Below, piece after piece: positions 16,474-25,080 of a DNA stretch of 40,258 nt (positions are counted from its first letter, which is position 1; the number at the start of each line of letters is the position of its first letter). The notes below the pieces were generated by a model. That model had not been told where the DNA came from and did not search any database. It worked only from the letters and a program-made list of their open reading frames with translations. Made by a program: the position numbers and the translations under genes. The stretch lies in the NCBI GenBank assembly GCA_016776725.1, contig JADHSV010000029.1, positions 1 through 40,258 on the forward strand. The letters are read 5' to 3'. The DNA comes from Rhodospirillales bacterium (GTDB taxonomy: Bacteria > Pseudomonadota > Alphaproteobacteria > Rhodospirillales > Shumkoniaceae).

Positions 16474-17555
16474 CGGTTAAGCCCTCCCACCATGCTGGGT
16501 ACGTCCAGCGCCTTGAAGCCGTAATGGCGAAGCCAGCGCAGGTCGGATTCGAAGAACGTTCGCAAATCGGGGATGCCGTATTTCAGCATGGCAATGCGTT
16601 CCAGCCCAACGCCGAATGCAAACCCCTGATAAACCGTTGAATCAATTCCGCAGTTTTCAAGAACGGCGGGATTGACCATGCCCGAGCCGAGGATTTCCAG
16701 CCAGTCGTCGCCGTGGCCGATGCGGAACTGGCCGCCCTCACGGGTGCAGCCGATGTCCACTTCGGCAGAGGGTTCCGTGAACGGAAAGTAGCTGGGCCGA
16801 AAACGAACGGGCAAATCGTCCACACCGAAATAGGCGCGGCAGAAATCAATCAGGCAGCCCTTCAGGTGTCCCATGTGGGTGGTCTTGTCGATGACCAGAC
16901 CTTCGACCTGATGGAACATGGGCGAATGGGTGGCGTCCGAGTCGCAGCGGTAGGTCCGCCCCGGACAGATGATCCGCACCGGCGGCTGCGTCTTCTGCAT
17001 GGTGCGGATCTGCACCGGCGAGGTATGGGTGCGCAAGACCATGCGCTGGTCGCCACCGTTATCGCCGGACCCCGGAAGGTAGAAGGTGTCGTGTTCCTGA
17101 CGGGCCGGGTGTTCAGGCGGAATGTTCAGGGCCGTGAAATTATGCCAGTCGTCCTCAATGTCGGGCCCTTCGGCCACCGTGAAGCCCATTTCGCCGAAAA
17201 TGGCAACGACCTCGTCGATGGTCTGGCTGATGGGATGAATGCGCCCTTCGCGCTCGGGGCGCACCGGCAAGGTCACATCAACCTTTTCTTCCATCAGCTT
17301 GGCGTCGATGGCGGCTTCGGCAAGAACGGATTTGCGTTCTTCGAGTACGGCGGAAACTTCGTTTTTCAACTTGTTCAGCGCCGCGCCCGCGTCCTTGCGC
17401 TGGGCCGGGTCCATTGCGCCCAGACCCTTCATCATCTGCGTGATGCGCCCTTTTTTGCCCAGCGCCGTAATCCGCAGTTCCTCAATGGCGTTCATATCGG
17501 CGGCGGCTTCGGCCGCACCGATCAATTCCGAACGCAGGGAAGCAAGATCGTCCAT
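16470..17555 (-). CDS. pheS: Phenylalanyl-tRNA synthetase alpha subunit
   Basis: 361-residue catalytic alpha subunit. An N-terminal coiled coil (about 1-90) binds tRNA. The class II catalytic core has motif 2 [19 protein letters not shown] and motif 3 [15 protein letters not shown] chose ATG 17555, which gives the usual MDDL start. An in-frame GTG three codons upstream is also possible, since AAGGG sits three bases before that GTG and twelve before the ATG. The gene follows rplT by about 90 bases and overlaps pheT. Confidence 0.96.
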   Translation of the reverse strand: MDDLASLRSELIGAAEAAADMNAIEELRITALGKKGRITQMMKGLGAMDPAQRKDAGAALNKLKNEVSAVLEERKSVLAEAAIDAKLMEEKVDVTLPVRPEREGRIHPISQTIDEVVAIFGEMGFTVAEGPDIEDDWHNFTALNIPPEHPARQEHDTFYLPGSGDNGGDQRMVLRTHTSPVQIRTMQKTQPPVRIICPGRTYRCDSDATHSPMFHQVEGLVIDKTTHMGHLKGCLIDFCRAYFGVDDLPVRFRPSYFPFTEPSAEVDIGCTREGGQFRIGHGDDWLEILGSGMVNPAVLENCGIDSTVYQGFAFGVGLERIAMLKYGIPDLRTFFESDLRWLRHYGFKALDVPSMVGGLNR

Positions 17556-17646
17556 GATTTTCACGCACCCTTCTTCAAGTCACGGCAAGCCACCGGGCAG
17601 CCCACCCGTGGCTCCCGTAAAACAAACCTCGATTTGAAACGTTAGA

Positions 17647-18012
17647 TTACGCGGTTTCGGGAAGCGCCGAGCGGGCCTGGTCGACCAACGCCTTAAACGA
17701 ATCTGGCTCGCGAACCGCCAGGTCGGCCAAAACCTTGCGATCGACCTGGATGCCTGCACGCGACAATCCGTTCATGAACTGGGAATAGGTCAGTCCGCAT
17801 TCGCGCGCGCCCGCGTTGATGCGCTGAATCCACAGACGGCGGAACTGCCGCTTGCGATTGCGCCGGTCGCGATACGCGTATTGCAGCGACTTTTCGACCC
17901 GCTCCAGAGCAATTCTGTAGTTGGTGCTGTTGCGCCCCCGAAAGCCCTTGGCCATCGAGAGAACTTTTTTGTGACGGGCGTGGCTGGTTGTGCCGCGTTT
18001 AACTCGTGCCAT
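17647..18012 (-). CDS. rplT: 50S ribosomal protein L20
   Basis: 121-residue L20, an early assembly protein that binds 23S rRNA. The basic N-terminus [18 protein letters not shown] and the [20 protein letters not shown] core are typical. It follows rpmI after a 13-base gap in the standard L35-L20-PheS-PheT order. In other bacteria L20 autoregulates the operon; I see no clear L20-binding mimic in the leader here. Confidence 0.98.
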   Translation of the reverse strand: MARVKRGTTSHARHKKVLSMAKGFRGRNSTNYRIALERVEKSLQYAYRDRRNRKRQFRRLWIQRINAGARECGLTYSQFMNGLSRAGIQVDRKVLADLAVREPDSFKALVDQARSALPETA

Positions 18013-18025
18013 GGTTCACGTCTCC

Positions 18026-18223
18026 TCAGGCGTAGGGAAGGTAGGATTTGACGATGCGGGCATCCGGAGCCGACAGGATCATGGTGCCACGCGCCTTCCG
18101 CTTCATTTTTTGCGGGCGACGACGCAGGAAGTGGCTTTTGCAAGCGAAGTTCCCACGGACTTTGCCCGACGCCGTAAGGCGGAACCGTTTTTTCGCGCTG
18201 GATTTAGTCTTCATCTTGGGCAT
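18026..18223 (-). CDS. rpmI: 50S ribosomal protein L35
   Basis: 65-residue L35, highly basic, beginning [20 protein letters not shown] and ending in a C-terminal YLPYA. The start ATG has AAAGGA a few bases upstream; much longer upstream reading is spurious. It is the first gene of a transcript whose promoter lies at 18308-18336. Usually infC sits just before rpmI; here opposite-strand genes intervene. Confidence 0.97.
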   Translation of the reverse strand: MPKMKTKSSAKKRFRLTASGKVRGNFACKSHFLRRRPQKMKRKARGTMILSAPDARIVKSYLPYA

Positions 18224-18307
18224 TTCGCATTCCTTTCGATGGAGCGTTCGTGAGCGTCTGGGCATGCCCCGCCGTACCGCTCGAAACACTTTGGTTAAGA
18301 ACGCGGC

Positions 18308-18336
18308 GTTATAAAGCCGCGCGCCGGCAATTGCAA
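18308..18336 (-). promoter_or_regulatory. Sigma-70-type promoter for rpmI-rplT-pheS-pheT
   Basis: On the minus strand TTGCAA (18331-18336) and TATAAC (18308-18313) are separated by 17 bases. The transcript would start near 18301, about 78 bases ahead of rpmI. The good -10 box supports independent expression of this operon from infC. Confidence 0.6.
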
Positions 18337-18409
18337 GGCGCAAACCGAATGAATGACTAATTGAGACTATGCGCTTGCCGAACGAAACGGCGCCTGCGGG
18401 TAATGCTAT

Positions 18410-18441
18410 TTGACGACATATGTTATTATATGCCATAATAA
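18410..18441 (+). promoter_or_regulatory. tumE-tumA promoter with inverted-repeat operator
   Basis: TTGACG (18410-18415) and CATAAT (18434-18439) are 18 bases apart. An inverted repeat TTATTAT, ATGCC, ATAATAA (18423-18441) overlaps the -10 region, which fits autorepression by the DNA-binding antitoxin. The start point would fall at or next to the tumE ATG at 18445, and no properly spaced Shine-Dalgarno is seen, so the message may be leaderless. Confidence 0.45.
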
Positions 18442-18444
18442 GGC

Positions 18445-18729
18445 ATGCAAAAAGCGACGCTGATATTCTCGGATCGCACCGACCTGAGTGATCGTGGCGT
18501 CATTGAGATGAAGATATGGCGGGTTCCGGTCTCCGTTCCGCCGTCTGATCACGGGCTCAAATACAGCTTATATTTTGGCCGCGATGGTGAGCGAATAGTC
18601 GGCTATGACAACGAGCGCGGCAAAGGCGATCACAAGCATATACGGGGGCAGGAACAGCCTTATCAATTCGTCTCCGTCAGGCAACTTGTTGACGACTTCA
18701 AGGCTGACGTGGAAAGGAACCGGACATGA
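18445..18729 (+). CDS. TumE-like toxin (DUF6516 family)
   Basis: 94-residue protein that resembles the DUF6516/TumE family, the toxin half of TumE-TumA type II toxin-antitoxin pairs. Family-like segments are [33 protein letters not shown] and the C-terminal helix [13 protein letters not shown]. The conserved basic/histidine patch near residue 65 (GKGDHKH) may be functional. It overlaps the next gene by four bases (ATGA), the usual toxin-antitoxin coupling. The toxin comes first, as is typical for this family. Recognition is from memory of the family, so function is inferred, not proven. Start may be leaderless. Confidence 0.72.
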   Translation: MQKATLIFSDRTDLSDRGVIEMKIWRVPVSVPPSDHGLKYSLYFGRDGERIVGYDNERGKGDHKHIRGQEQPYQFVSVRQLVDDFKADVERNRT

Positions 18730-19064
18730 GCAAAACCAAATTCCATATCGGCAACATCGACGACATGGGGGAACGCTTTGTTGATGCCTGGGAACGGGCC
18801 GAGGCGGGAGACGACGTCAACGAACGGCATGTGACCTTTTCATCCTGGGAAGCCATGAGCAAGGCCATGAGCGGGAAACGGCTCGAAATGCTCAGACATC
18901 TTCGTCGGCACAAGGAAAGATCCATTCGTTCGCTTAGCCTTCACCTGAAACGGGACTATCGGCGGGTCCACGAAGACGTGACCATTTTGCGAAACGCCGG
19001 GCTGATTTCCCAGGTCGATTTAACCGTCGAATGCGAAGTCATTCAGACTGAAATCAATATCTAG
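18726..19064 (+). CDS. TumA-like DNA-binding antitoxin
   Basis: 112-residue protein with a C-terminal winged helix-turn-helix (about residues 50-112: MLRHLRRHKERSIRSLSLHL followed by RDYRRVHEDVTILRNAGLI). It matches the HVO_A0114-type regulators that pair with TumE. The N-terminal 45 residues are acidic and could wrap the toxin. It starts inside the tumE stop codon, with GGAAAGGAACC as ribosome-binding site. The inverted repeat before tumE is a plausible binding site. Confidence 0.72.
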   Translation: MSKTKFHIGNIDDMGERFVDAWERAEAGDDVNERHVTFSSWEAMSKAMSGKRLEMLRHLRRHKERSIRSLSLHLKRDYRRVHEDVTILRNAGLISQVDLTVECEVIQTEINI

Positions 19065-19144
19065 AGCGAATTCCACGTTGCCGATTGTCAGTCGTCGGCC
19101 AGACCGATATTTTGGGAAAGAAAAGTAGTCCGGGAGACATTCTT

Positions 19145-20290
19145 TTGCTTCGTAGCCTCGTCATCGACGACAACCAGCAAACCGAAGGGCTTCTTCGGCG
19201 TGGATTCGAGGCCATCGGCGCGAACATTGAAGATGACTTCGTCTTCGCCGATTGCGACGAAGCGGCTTTGCGTATCATCGGACACGACGATAATTTCGAC
19301 CTTGCCTTTGTCTCTATCGACTCGCCCAAAATCAGCGGCCTTGAGCTGTTCAGGAAAATCCCCGACAAGCAGTTTCGCATTCCCCGCATCGCCCTGACCG
19401 AAAACCGGGATATCACCGTGGTGCGCAAGGCGATGAACGACGGCGCCGCCGACTTCCTGGTCAAGCCGTTCTCTTTTGAAGACATCGCGGCAACCATGGA
19501 ACGGGTCTATCGCCAAGTGGAAAGGCGCCGCCGGGCGTGGGCGCAGGAAGCCGAGCTTTCGTCCATTCGCCGCGAAATCTCTATCGCGGCGGATATTCAG
19601 CAACGCATCCTTCCCAAGAAATTTCCCGACTGGCCCGGCCTCGACATCCATGCCGAGGTGACGCCAGCCAAGGATATGGGCGGCGATTTTTACGATGTTT
19701 TTGCGCTTCCCGATGACCGCGTCGGGTTTGTCATCGCCGACGTTTCGGGAAAAAGCGTTCCCGCGGCTTTCTACATGGCCGTTGCGCGAACCCTGATGCG
19801 CGCCAACGCACCCCACTTCGACGACCCCGCCGATTGTCTGGCCGCGGTCAACCTTATGTTATGCCGCCACGATATCCCCGGCGTGTTCGTGTCGGTTTTC
19901 TATGCGCTGTATTCCCCGCATACCGGCGAAATACGGTATGCCAACGGCGGCCATCCGCCACCCCTGTTGCGCGCCAAGGACGGCACCACCGTAACGGTCG
20001 AGGGCGGACAGGGAACGGTTCTGGGCGTAACCGATGCGTTACCATACGAAAGCGGAGCCTTCACCCTGGCGCCGGGCGAGATGATATACATGTGCACGGA
20101 CGGGGTCTGGGAAGCGTTTGACAACGAGCGCAACCAGTTCGGTCTGGAGCGCCTGCGCCAATGTCTGGCCAATGGCCAAGAGACGACGGCGGCGGACATC
20201 GCCCGCGCCGTCAACTCAGCGCTAACAGATTTCATCGATGGCGCGCCCACTCATGATGACATCACGAGCCTGATCATCAGGCGATCCTGA
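19145..20290 (+). CDS. Pseudo-receiver / SpoIIE-type PP2C phosphatase
   Basis: 381-residue two-domain protein. Residues about 3-125 have a CheY-like receiver fold: acidic pair in VIDDN, threonine in IALTEN, lysine in FLVKPFS. The position of the phosphorylated aspartate reads VSIDSP where VDIxMP-like residues are expected, so serine replaces it. A coiled linker (125-165) leads to a complete RsbU/SpoIIE-type PP2C domain with GGDFYDVF, IADVSGKSVPAAF, GGHPPPLL and the metal motif HDDITSL. Such phosphatases act on STAS anti-anti-sigma proteins in partner-switching; no partner is nearby. I chose TTG 19145 because GGGAG precedes it by eight bases; TTG 19085 would add 20 residues. It ends six bases from the infC stop (convergent). 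Confidence 0.82.
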   Translation: MLRSLVIDDNQQTEGLLRRGFEAIGANIEDDFVFADCDEAALRIIGHDDNFDLAFVSIDSPKISGLELFRKIPDKQFRIPRIALTENRDITVVRKAMNDGAADFLVKPFSFEDIAATMERVYRQVERRRRAWAQEAELSSIRREISIAADIQQRILPKKFPDWPGLDIHAEVTPAKDMGGDFYDVFALPDDRVGFVIADVSGKSVPAAFYMAVARTLMRANAPHFDDPADCLAAVNLMLCRHDIPGVFVSVFYALYSPHTGEIRYANGGHPPPLLRAKDGTTVTVEGGQGTVLGVTDALPYESGAFTLAPGEMIYMCTDGVWEAFDNERNQFGLERLRQCLANGQETTAADIARAVNSALTDFIDGAPTHDDITSLIIRRS

Positions 20291-20296
20291 TCGGCG

Positions 20297-20833
20297 CTAT
20301 TTCGGTACGATCACCATGGTCATCAAGCGGCCCTCGCTGCGGGGGAACTGCTCGACCTTGGCAATTTCCTCCACATCGGCCTGGACCCGCTGAAGAACCT
20401 TGACGCCCAGATTCTGATGCGCCATTTCGCGTCCCCGGAAACGAATGGTGACCTTTACCTTGTCACCGTTCCCCAGGAACTTGTTCATGTTGCGCATCTT
20501 GGTCTGGTAGTCGTGCTCATCGATGCCCGGACGCATCTTGATTTCCTTGACTTCGATGACCTTTTGCTTCTTCCGGGCCTCGTTTTGCTTTTTCTGCTCA
20601 AGGTACTTGAACTTACCGTAGTCAAGAACCTTGCAGACGGGCGGATCGGAATTGGGGGCGATCTCGACCAAGTCAAGACCGGCCTCGGCGGCCAAATCCA
20701 TACCTTCGGCTACGCTAACGACGCCGATCATTTCCCCGTCGGCGTCAATAACCCTGATGGATGGTGCAACAATATTATCGTTAACCCGCGGTCCCTTGCG
20801 GTTCGGCGGTTGGTTGAAAGGCGGTCGAGCTAT
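20297..20833 (-). CDS. infC: Translation initiation factor IF-3, AUA start
   Basis: 178-residue IF-3, which prevents premature 30S-50S joining and proofreads start codons. The N-terminal domain has [17 protein letters not shown] and [14 protein letters not shown] lysine-rich linker ([19 protein letters not shown]) and the C-terminal domain with [11 protein letters not shown] follow. The first ATG (20731) would delete 34 conserved residues. The full frame begins at ATA 20831-20833, directly after an in-frame TAA and seven bases behind AGGAG. Non-standard AUU/AUA starts are the known basis of IF-3 self-regulation. It lies 40 bases after thrS on the same strand. Confidence 0.93.
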   Translation of the reverse strand: MARPPFNQPPNRKGPRVNDNIVAPSIRVIDADGEMIGVVSVAEGMDLAAEAGLDLVEIAPNSDPPVCKVLDYGKFKYLEQKKQNEARKKQKVIEVKEIKMRPGIDEHDYQTKMRNMNKFLGNGDKVKVTIRFRGREMAHQNLGVKVLQRVQADVEEIAKVEQFPRSEGRLMTMVIVPK

Positions 20834-20873
20834 TTACCGTCTCCTAGGTTATTGGTCAAAATTCCCTCACCGC

Positions 20874-22808
20874 CTAGCGCGTCGAGCGCGGACCGGCGGC
20901 TTCCTCCACAAGTCTAGCGACTGCATCCTCAAGCGCAAGAATTTCTTGCTCTTTTCCGCCCAGCCTGCGCAACGCGACGGTCCGGTTTTCGGCCTCGCGG
21001 GCGCCGAGTACGGCAATTACCGGAATTTTGGCAACGCTGTGCTCGCGGACTTTGTAGTTGATCTTCTCGTTGCGGAAATCCGTTTCGCAGGCAATTCCCG
21101 CCGCGTTGAAGGCGGCGGCCACCTCGCGGCCATAGTCATCGACATCGCTAGTGATGGTCGCGACGACGGCTTTTTGCGGGGCCAGCCACAGCGGCAAACG
21201 GCCCGCGTAGTGCTCGATCAGGATACCGGCGAAACGTTCAAGCGACCCGAACAGCGCCCGGTGCAGCATGACCGGATATTGTTTGTTGCCGTCCGTGTCC
21301 ACATAGGTCGCTTCCAGGCGGCGCGGCATGTTCATGTCGACCTGAAGGGTGCCGCACTGCCAGTCGCGGCCAATGGCGTCGCGCAGCACGAACTCAAGCT
21401 TCGGACCATAGAACGATCCCTCGCCCGGATTGTAGCTGTATTCGTAGCCCATCTGCTCCAGCGCGCCCTTGAGCGCGGTTTCAAGCTGATCCCAGTCCTC
21501 GTCCGAACCGATGCGCTTTTCGGGACGGTCGGCGAATTTAATGCGCACGTCCTCGAAGCCGAAATCCTTGTAGATATCGAGAATCAGTTCGACGACGTCC
21601 CGCGATTCCTGCTGCATCTGCTCCATGGTGCAGAAAATATGGGCGTCATCCTGGGTGAACTCGCGCACGCGCATGATGCCGTGCAGCGAGCCCGACGGTT
21701 CATACCGGTTGACCTTGCCGAACTCGGCGATGCGCCGGGGCAGATCCTTGTAGCTGGTGATCCCCTGCTTGAAGACCTGGATGCCACCCGGACAGTTCAT
21801 GGGCTTCAGCGCGAAAACGCGCTCGTCCACGGTTTGCGTCGTGAACATGTTCTGGCGGAAGGTATCCCAGTGGCCCGAGCGTTCCCACAGCGAACGGTCC
21901 ATGACGGCTGGCGTATTGATCTCGACGTATCCGGCCCGGTCCTGGCGGGTACGCATGTAATTGATCAGTCTGCGAAACAGCGTCCAGCCCTTGGGGTGCC
22001 AGAACACAGCGCCGGGGGCCTCTTCCTGGAAATGGAAAAGGTTCATTTCGCGGCCCAGGCGGCGATGGTCGCGCTTTTCGGCCTCTTCGAGCATGCGCAA
22101 ATAAGCCTTGAGCTGCTTGTCGTCGGTCCAGGCGGTGCCATAGATGCGCTGCAGCATCTCGTTGCGCGAGTCGCCACGCCAATAGGCGCCGGCCAGCTTC
22201 ATCAGCTTGAAGGCCTTGCCGACCTTTTTGGTGGATGGCAGGTGCGGCCCGCGGCACAAATCGATCCAATCGCCCTGCCGGTACATGGAAACGATCTCGT
22301 CGGCGGGCAGATCACGAATAAGCTCGGCCTTGTATTTCTCGCCCTTCTCTTCATAAAGCTTCACCGCATCGTCGCGGTCCCAGACCTCGCGCTCGAAGGG
22401 AAGGTCGCGGTCGACGATTTCCGCCATGCGCTTTTCGATGACCACCAGATCCTCTGGCGTGAACGGGATTTCGCGGGCGAAATCGTAATAAAAGCCGTTT
22501 TCGATGGACGGGCCGATGGTGACCTGGGTGCCGGGGAACAACTCCTGCACGGCCTGCGCCATTACGTGGGCGGCATCGTGGCGAATCAATTCCAGCGCGT
22601 CGTCTTCGTCCTTCTTGGTGATCAGGGCCAGTTCAGCGTCGCCTTCGATCATAGTCGAAAGGTCGACCAGCGTTCCGTTGATGCGGGCCGCCAATGCGGC
22701 TTTCGCGAGTCCGGGACCGATACTCGCAGCCACTTCGGCCGCCGATACCGGCTTGTCGTAACTCAGAACACTGCCGTCCGGCAGGCTGACGCTGATATTG
22801 CCGTCCAT
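20874..22808 (-). CDS. thrS: Threonyl-tRNA synthetase
   Basis: 644-residue class II synthetase. The N-terminal TGS domain (about 1-62) precedes an editing domain with [12 protein letters not shown]. The catalytic core has the zinc-binding cysteine in KPMNCPGG, motif 2 around [20 protein letters not shown] and motif 3 [11 protein letters not shown]. The C-terminus is the anticodon-binding domain ([13 protein letters not shown] onward). I took ATG 22808 (MDGNISV), six codons inside a longer frame, because CAGGAAG precedes it. Upstream of infC, as in many bacteria. Confidence 0.97.
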   Translation of the reverse strand: MDGNISVSLPDGSVLSYDKPVSAAEVAASIGPGLAKAALAARINGTLVDLSTMIEGDAELALITKKDEDDALELIRHDAAHVMAQAVQELFPGTQVTIGPSIENGFYYDFAREIPFTPEDLVVIEKRMAEIVDRDLPFEREVWDRDDAVKLYEEKGEKYKAELIRDLPADEIVSMYRQGDWIDLCRGPHLPSTKKVGKAFKLMKLAGAYWRGDSRNEMLQRIYGTAWTDDKQLKAYLRMLEEAEKRDHRRLGREMNLFHFQEEAPGAVFWHPKGWTLFRRLINYMRTRQDRAGYVEINTPAVMDRSLWERSGHWDTFRQNMFTTQTVDERVFALKPMNCPGGIQVFKQGITSYKDLPRRIAEFGKVNRYEPSGSLHGIMRVREFTQDDAHIFCTMEQMQQESRDVVELILDIYKDFGFEDVRIKFADRPEKRIGSDEDWDQLETALKGALEQMGYEYSYNPGEGSFYGPKLEFVLRDAIGRDWQCGTLQVDMNMPRRLEATYVDTDGNKQYPVMLHRALFGSLERFAGILIEHYAGRLPLWLAPQKAVVATITSDVDDYGREVAAAFNAAGIACETDFRNEKINYKVREHSVAKIPVIAVLGAREAENRTVALRRLGGKEQEILALEDAVARLVEEAAGPRSTR

Positions 22809-22843
22809 TATTGCTTCCTGTTTCAACGTGATAGCGCGGGCTG

Positions 22844-22872
22844 TATGTCTGAGATTAGCCGTGCCGTGTCAA
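22844..22872 (-). promoter_or_regulatory. Candidate promoter for thrS-infC
   Basis: The minus strand has a perfect TTGACA (22867-22872) with a weak GACATA (22844-22849) 17 bases on, about 36 bases upstream of the thrS start. Only the -35 box is convincing. Confidence 0.35.
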
Positions 22873-22946
22873 GGACTTTAGGGGTTCCGCGGCGTCGCGA
22901 GTGGAATTGCAGCGGATAGAGAAGAAATCGAAATCCTGGTGAGGCG

Positions 22947-24068
22947 CTATTCCAGGCTAACAAAGCAACTGGTGTTCATACCGCTGAGATAATGAAAAAC
23001 AGGCACGTCTTTTCCCAGCCATGGTGCTGCAAGTTGTAACCGACGAGTATTTTCCGACTGTGGAAATCTGGCAGAATATATTTCCGCCCATGCAAAACCG
23101 GATTCACCGGAATAATGCCGTGATAAGAAACGCATATTCTGGTTATAGATCGAATCCCGTTTGAAGGACGAGCCCGTACTCTTTCTAGCATATTCAACTA
23201 TCAGCCCTGGGTCATCAATGGCGTCCAACAGGAAAGTAATCGCGGTGTGAATGGTTCTCTTTTGGTATGAAGCGGAATAGAGGTCAACGCCCTTGGCCCT
23301 GGCCTGTTCGGCAATCGAAATCAAATTCATGATTGCTGTGTTTGAGTAATGAATTGCACTTCCACCACGCCCGGATTCTTTTCTAATACTTCCGTCAGCG
23401 CGTAAAGCTGAAATCGCTCCTTGGTAGGCTTTTAGCCCCCCATCGAACCGGTTGTTATCGCCTTGGATATTCCCCCATGCCATGTTGATAGCCTGGAGCT
23501 GATAATATTTATTGTCCTGGCGACCGGCATAATACCACATGCCCATCCACCGACCACCAGACCCGCGAGCGTCTGTATTGACCCTATCAATAAGCCCACC
23601 TAGCCAAGCATCCACCAGCTTAATTTGATTAGGATTCATATCTTCTCGCACTAGTTCGTATGACAACACCATTGGGAAAATGGCGGCCATGGCGTGATAG
23701 TACGTAGACCACGAAGAATCTATTGTAGCCTTCCAGTTACCCCAGTCGGTCATAGCCTCGACTTCCGACCATTTAAGAAGGGTTTCGACAATGGTTTTTC
23801 GTTCACCATCGGAGCCGGTCGCCAAATATCGACCCGACGCTTTCATAAAATATTCTGTGACTGGTTTAATCTTTTTCGCAAGGATGGTGTTGGCTTCGTA
23901 TGTTTTTCCAGCGTGGAATTTCATGATTGGTGAAGGGGGTGAACCGGGTTGGGCATTACACGCCAGCGCAGGAAGACCGGTACGGAAGTTGACCGTAGTG
24001 ACTTGAGAGCAGCCAATCATCAACGGCACAACTGCGATGGCGCCACAGAAAACGATTGACTTGATCAT
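22947..24068 (-). CDS. PL5 alginate-lyase-like lipoprotein, active site altered
   Basis: 373-residue protein with an N-terminal lipoprotein-type signal (IAVVPLMIGC, cysteine 20). The rest resembles polysaccharide lyase family 5 (AlgL, A1-III). The ADGSIRKESGRGGSAIHYSN segment (about 224-243) corresponds to the family's Arg/Tyr catalytic region, and YAGRQDNKYYQLQ (180-192) to its Asn-His-Tyr-Trp region. N186, R234 and Y241 sit at exactly the spacing of A1-III N191, R239 and Y246, but the catalytic His192 position is K187. It may bind, modify or no longer cleave polysaccharide. A strong GGAGG precedes the ATG. Base composition is clearly more AT-rich than its neighbours, which suggests transfer. 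It trails two glycosyltransferase genes on the same strand by 58 bases. Confidence 0.7.
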   Translation of the reverse strand: MIKSIVFCGAIAVVPLMIGCSQVTTVNFRTGLPALACNAQPGSPPSPIMKFHAGKTYEANTILAKKIKPVTEYFMKASGRYLATGSDGERKTIVETLLKWSEVEAMTDWGNWKATIDSSWSTYYHAMAAIFPMVLSYELVREDMNPNQIKLVDAWLGGLIDRVNTDARGSGGRWMGMWYYAGRQDNKYYQLQAINMAWGNIQGDNNRFDGGLKAYQGAISALRADGSIRKESGRGGSAIHYSNTAIMNLISIAEQARAKGVDLYSASYQKRTIHTAITFLLDAIDDPGLIVEYARKSTGSSFKRDSIYNQNMRFLSRHYSGESGFAWAEIYSARFPQSENTRRLQLAAPWLGKDVPVFHYLSGMNTSCFVSLE

Positions 24069-24126
24069 TACGCCCTCCTCCGCTGAAATTCACACCAAGT
24101 TCCACTTGAAACGTCGAGGAATCGCT

Positions 24127-25080
24127 TTAGGAAGTCGTTCGTTCCTGCCACAGGGCGGCGAGGACTTTCTCGACCTGGGGGGTGTCGAGATCATCCAGCG
24201 ATGCCCGCCGCAAAATAGCCACGCGCGGTCCGCGCTGGGCGCATAGCGCTGGATCGGATTCGTGTGAATAAAGGACGACGCTGGCGCACCCGGCGGCGGC
24301 GATCAGGTGCATGGGGCCAGTGTCGTTGCCCACCGCCGACACCGCCCCGTGAGCCAGCGCGGCAATATGGAAAAAATCGGTCTGTCCGGCCAGCGACCGG
24401 CACTGCGGACAGGCCTCGTAAATGGCCGCCAGAATTTCGCCCTCGTCCCGGGTGCCGATCAGGACCGGTAATATTCCTTGCCGATCCAACCAGACCGCCA
24501 ATTCGCCATAACGTTCCACGGGCCAGCGTTTGGCGGGCCGGTGGGGCGCGCCGCCCGGAACCAGCAGGGCGTAGCGCGGCGGAAGTCCGAACTTTGCAAT
24601 ATCGGCCTCGACCCACGAGAAATCGGGTGCGGGAAACGTTTCGATTCCGGCCACGCGAAGCTGTTCGGCCTGACGCTCGATGGTATGCATCATATCGCGT
24701 TTCTTATTGGCGTGCGGGTGCGAGCAGCCCCTGGCGATGCCCGACCACTCGGGGTACGGCCCCGGCCAAAACAGCCTGAAATAAAAGGAACTGCGGTCCG
24801 ATGTTTGAAGGTCGTAGATGCGCGAAAAATCCCCCGCACGAAGGCGGTGACGCAGGGCCTGCCACTCTCGCAGGTGCGAAAACTTCGGGCGGTCGTCCTG
24901 CCACACCTCGTCGAACAATCCGCTGGCCGCGGCAAAATCGGCGTAAAGCGGGCTCGTCAACAGGGTGATGTGCGCGCCCTCGTGATGGCGGCGGATGGCG
25001 GCGAACGGGCCGAACGCCTGAACCATGTCGCCCAGCGCGCCCAGCTTGATAACCAGAATGCGGGAAGAACCCGTTTCCAT
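24127..25080 (-). CDS. Glycosyltransferase family 9 (heptosyltransferase-like)
   Basis: 317-residue GT9 enzyme, the family of ADP-heptose:LPS heptosyltransferases. The N-terminal ILVIKLGALGDMVQAFGPF is the family signature. The donor-site half carries VPGGAPHRPAKRWPVERYGEL and the GNDTGPMHLIAAAGC motif near residue 270. Likely role is core LPS or envelope glycan assembly at the inner membrane surface. Start ATG 25080 shares a base with the stop of the upstream glycosyltransferase (TGATG) behind an AGAGG site; the longer frame upstream is not needed. Sugar specificity cannot be read from sequence. Confidence 0.87.
   Translation of the reverse strand: METGSSRILVIKLGALGDMVQAFGPFAAIRRHHEGAHITLLTSPLYADFAAASGLFDEVWQDDRPKFSHLREWQALRHRLRAGDFSRIYDLQTSDRSSFYFRLFWPGPYPEWSGIARGCSHPHANKKRDMMHTIERQAEQLRVAGIETFPAPDFSWVEADIAKFGLPPRYALLVPGGAPHRPAKRWPVERYGELAVWLDRQGILPVLIGTRDEGEILAAIYEACPQCRSLAGQTDFFHIAALAHGAVSAVGNDTGPMHLIAAAGCASVVLYSHESDPALCAQRGPRVAILRRASLDDLDTPQVEKVLAALWQERTTS

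Noticed and set aside
20631-22919. A 762-codon open frame on the plus strand across thrS and the 5' end of infC
   Set aside because: It is antisense to the unmistakable thrS; the product has no motifs and high GC makes such shadow frames common.
22809-22946. T-box or other riboswitch ahead of thrS
   Set aside because: No T-box consensus or specifier hairpin is visible, and T-boxes are not expected in alphaproteobacteria.
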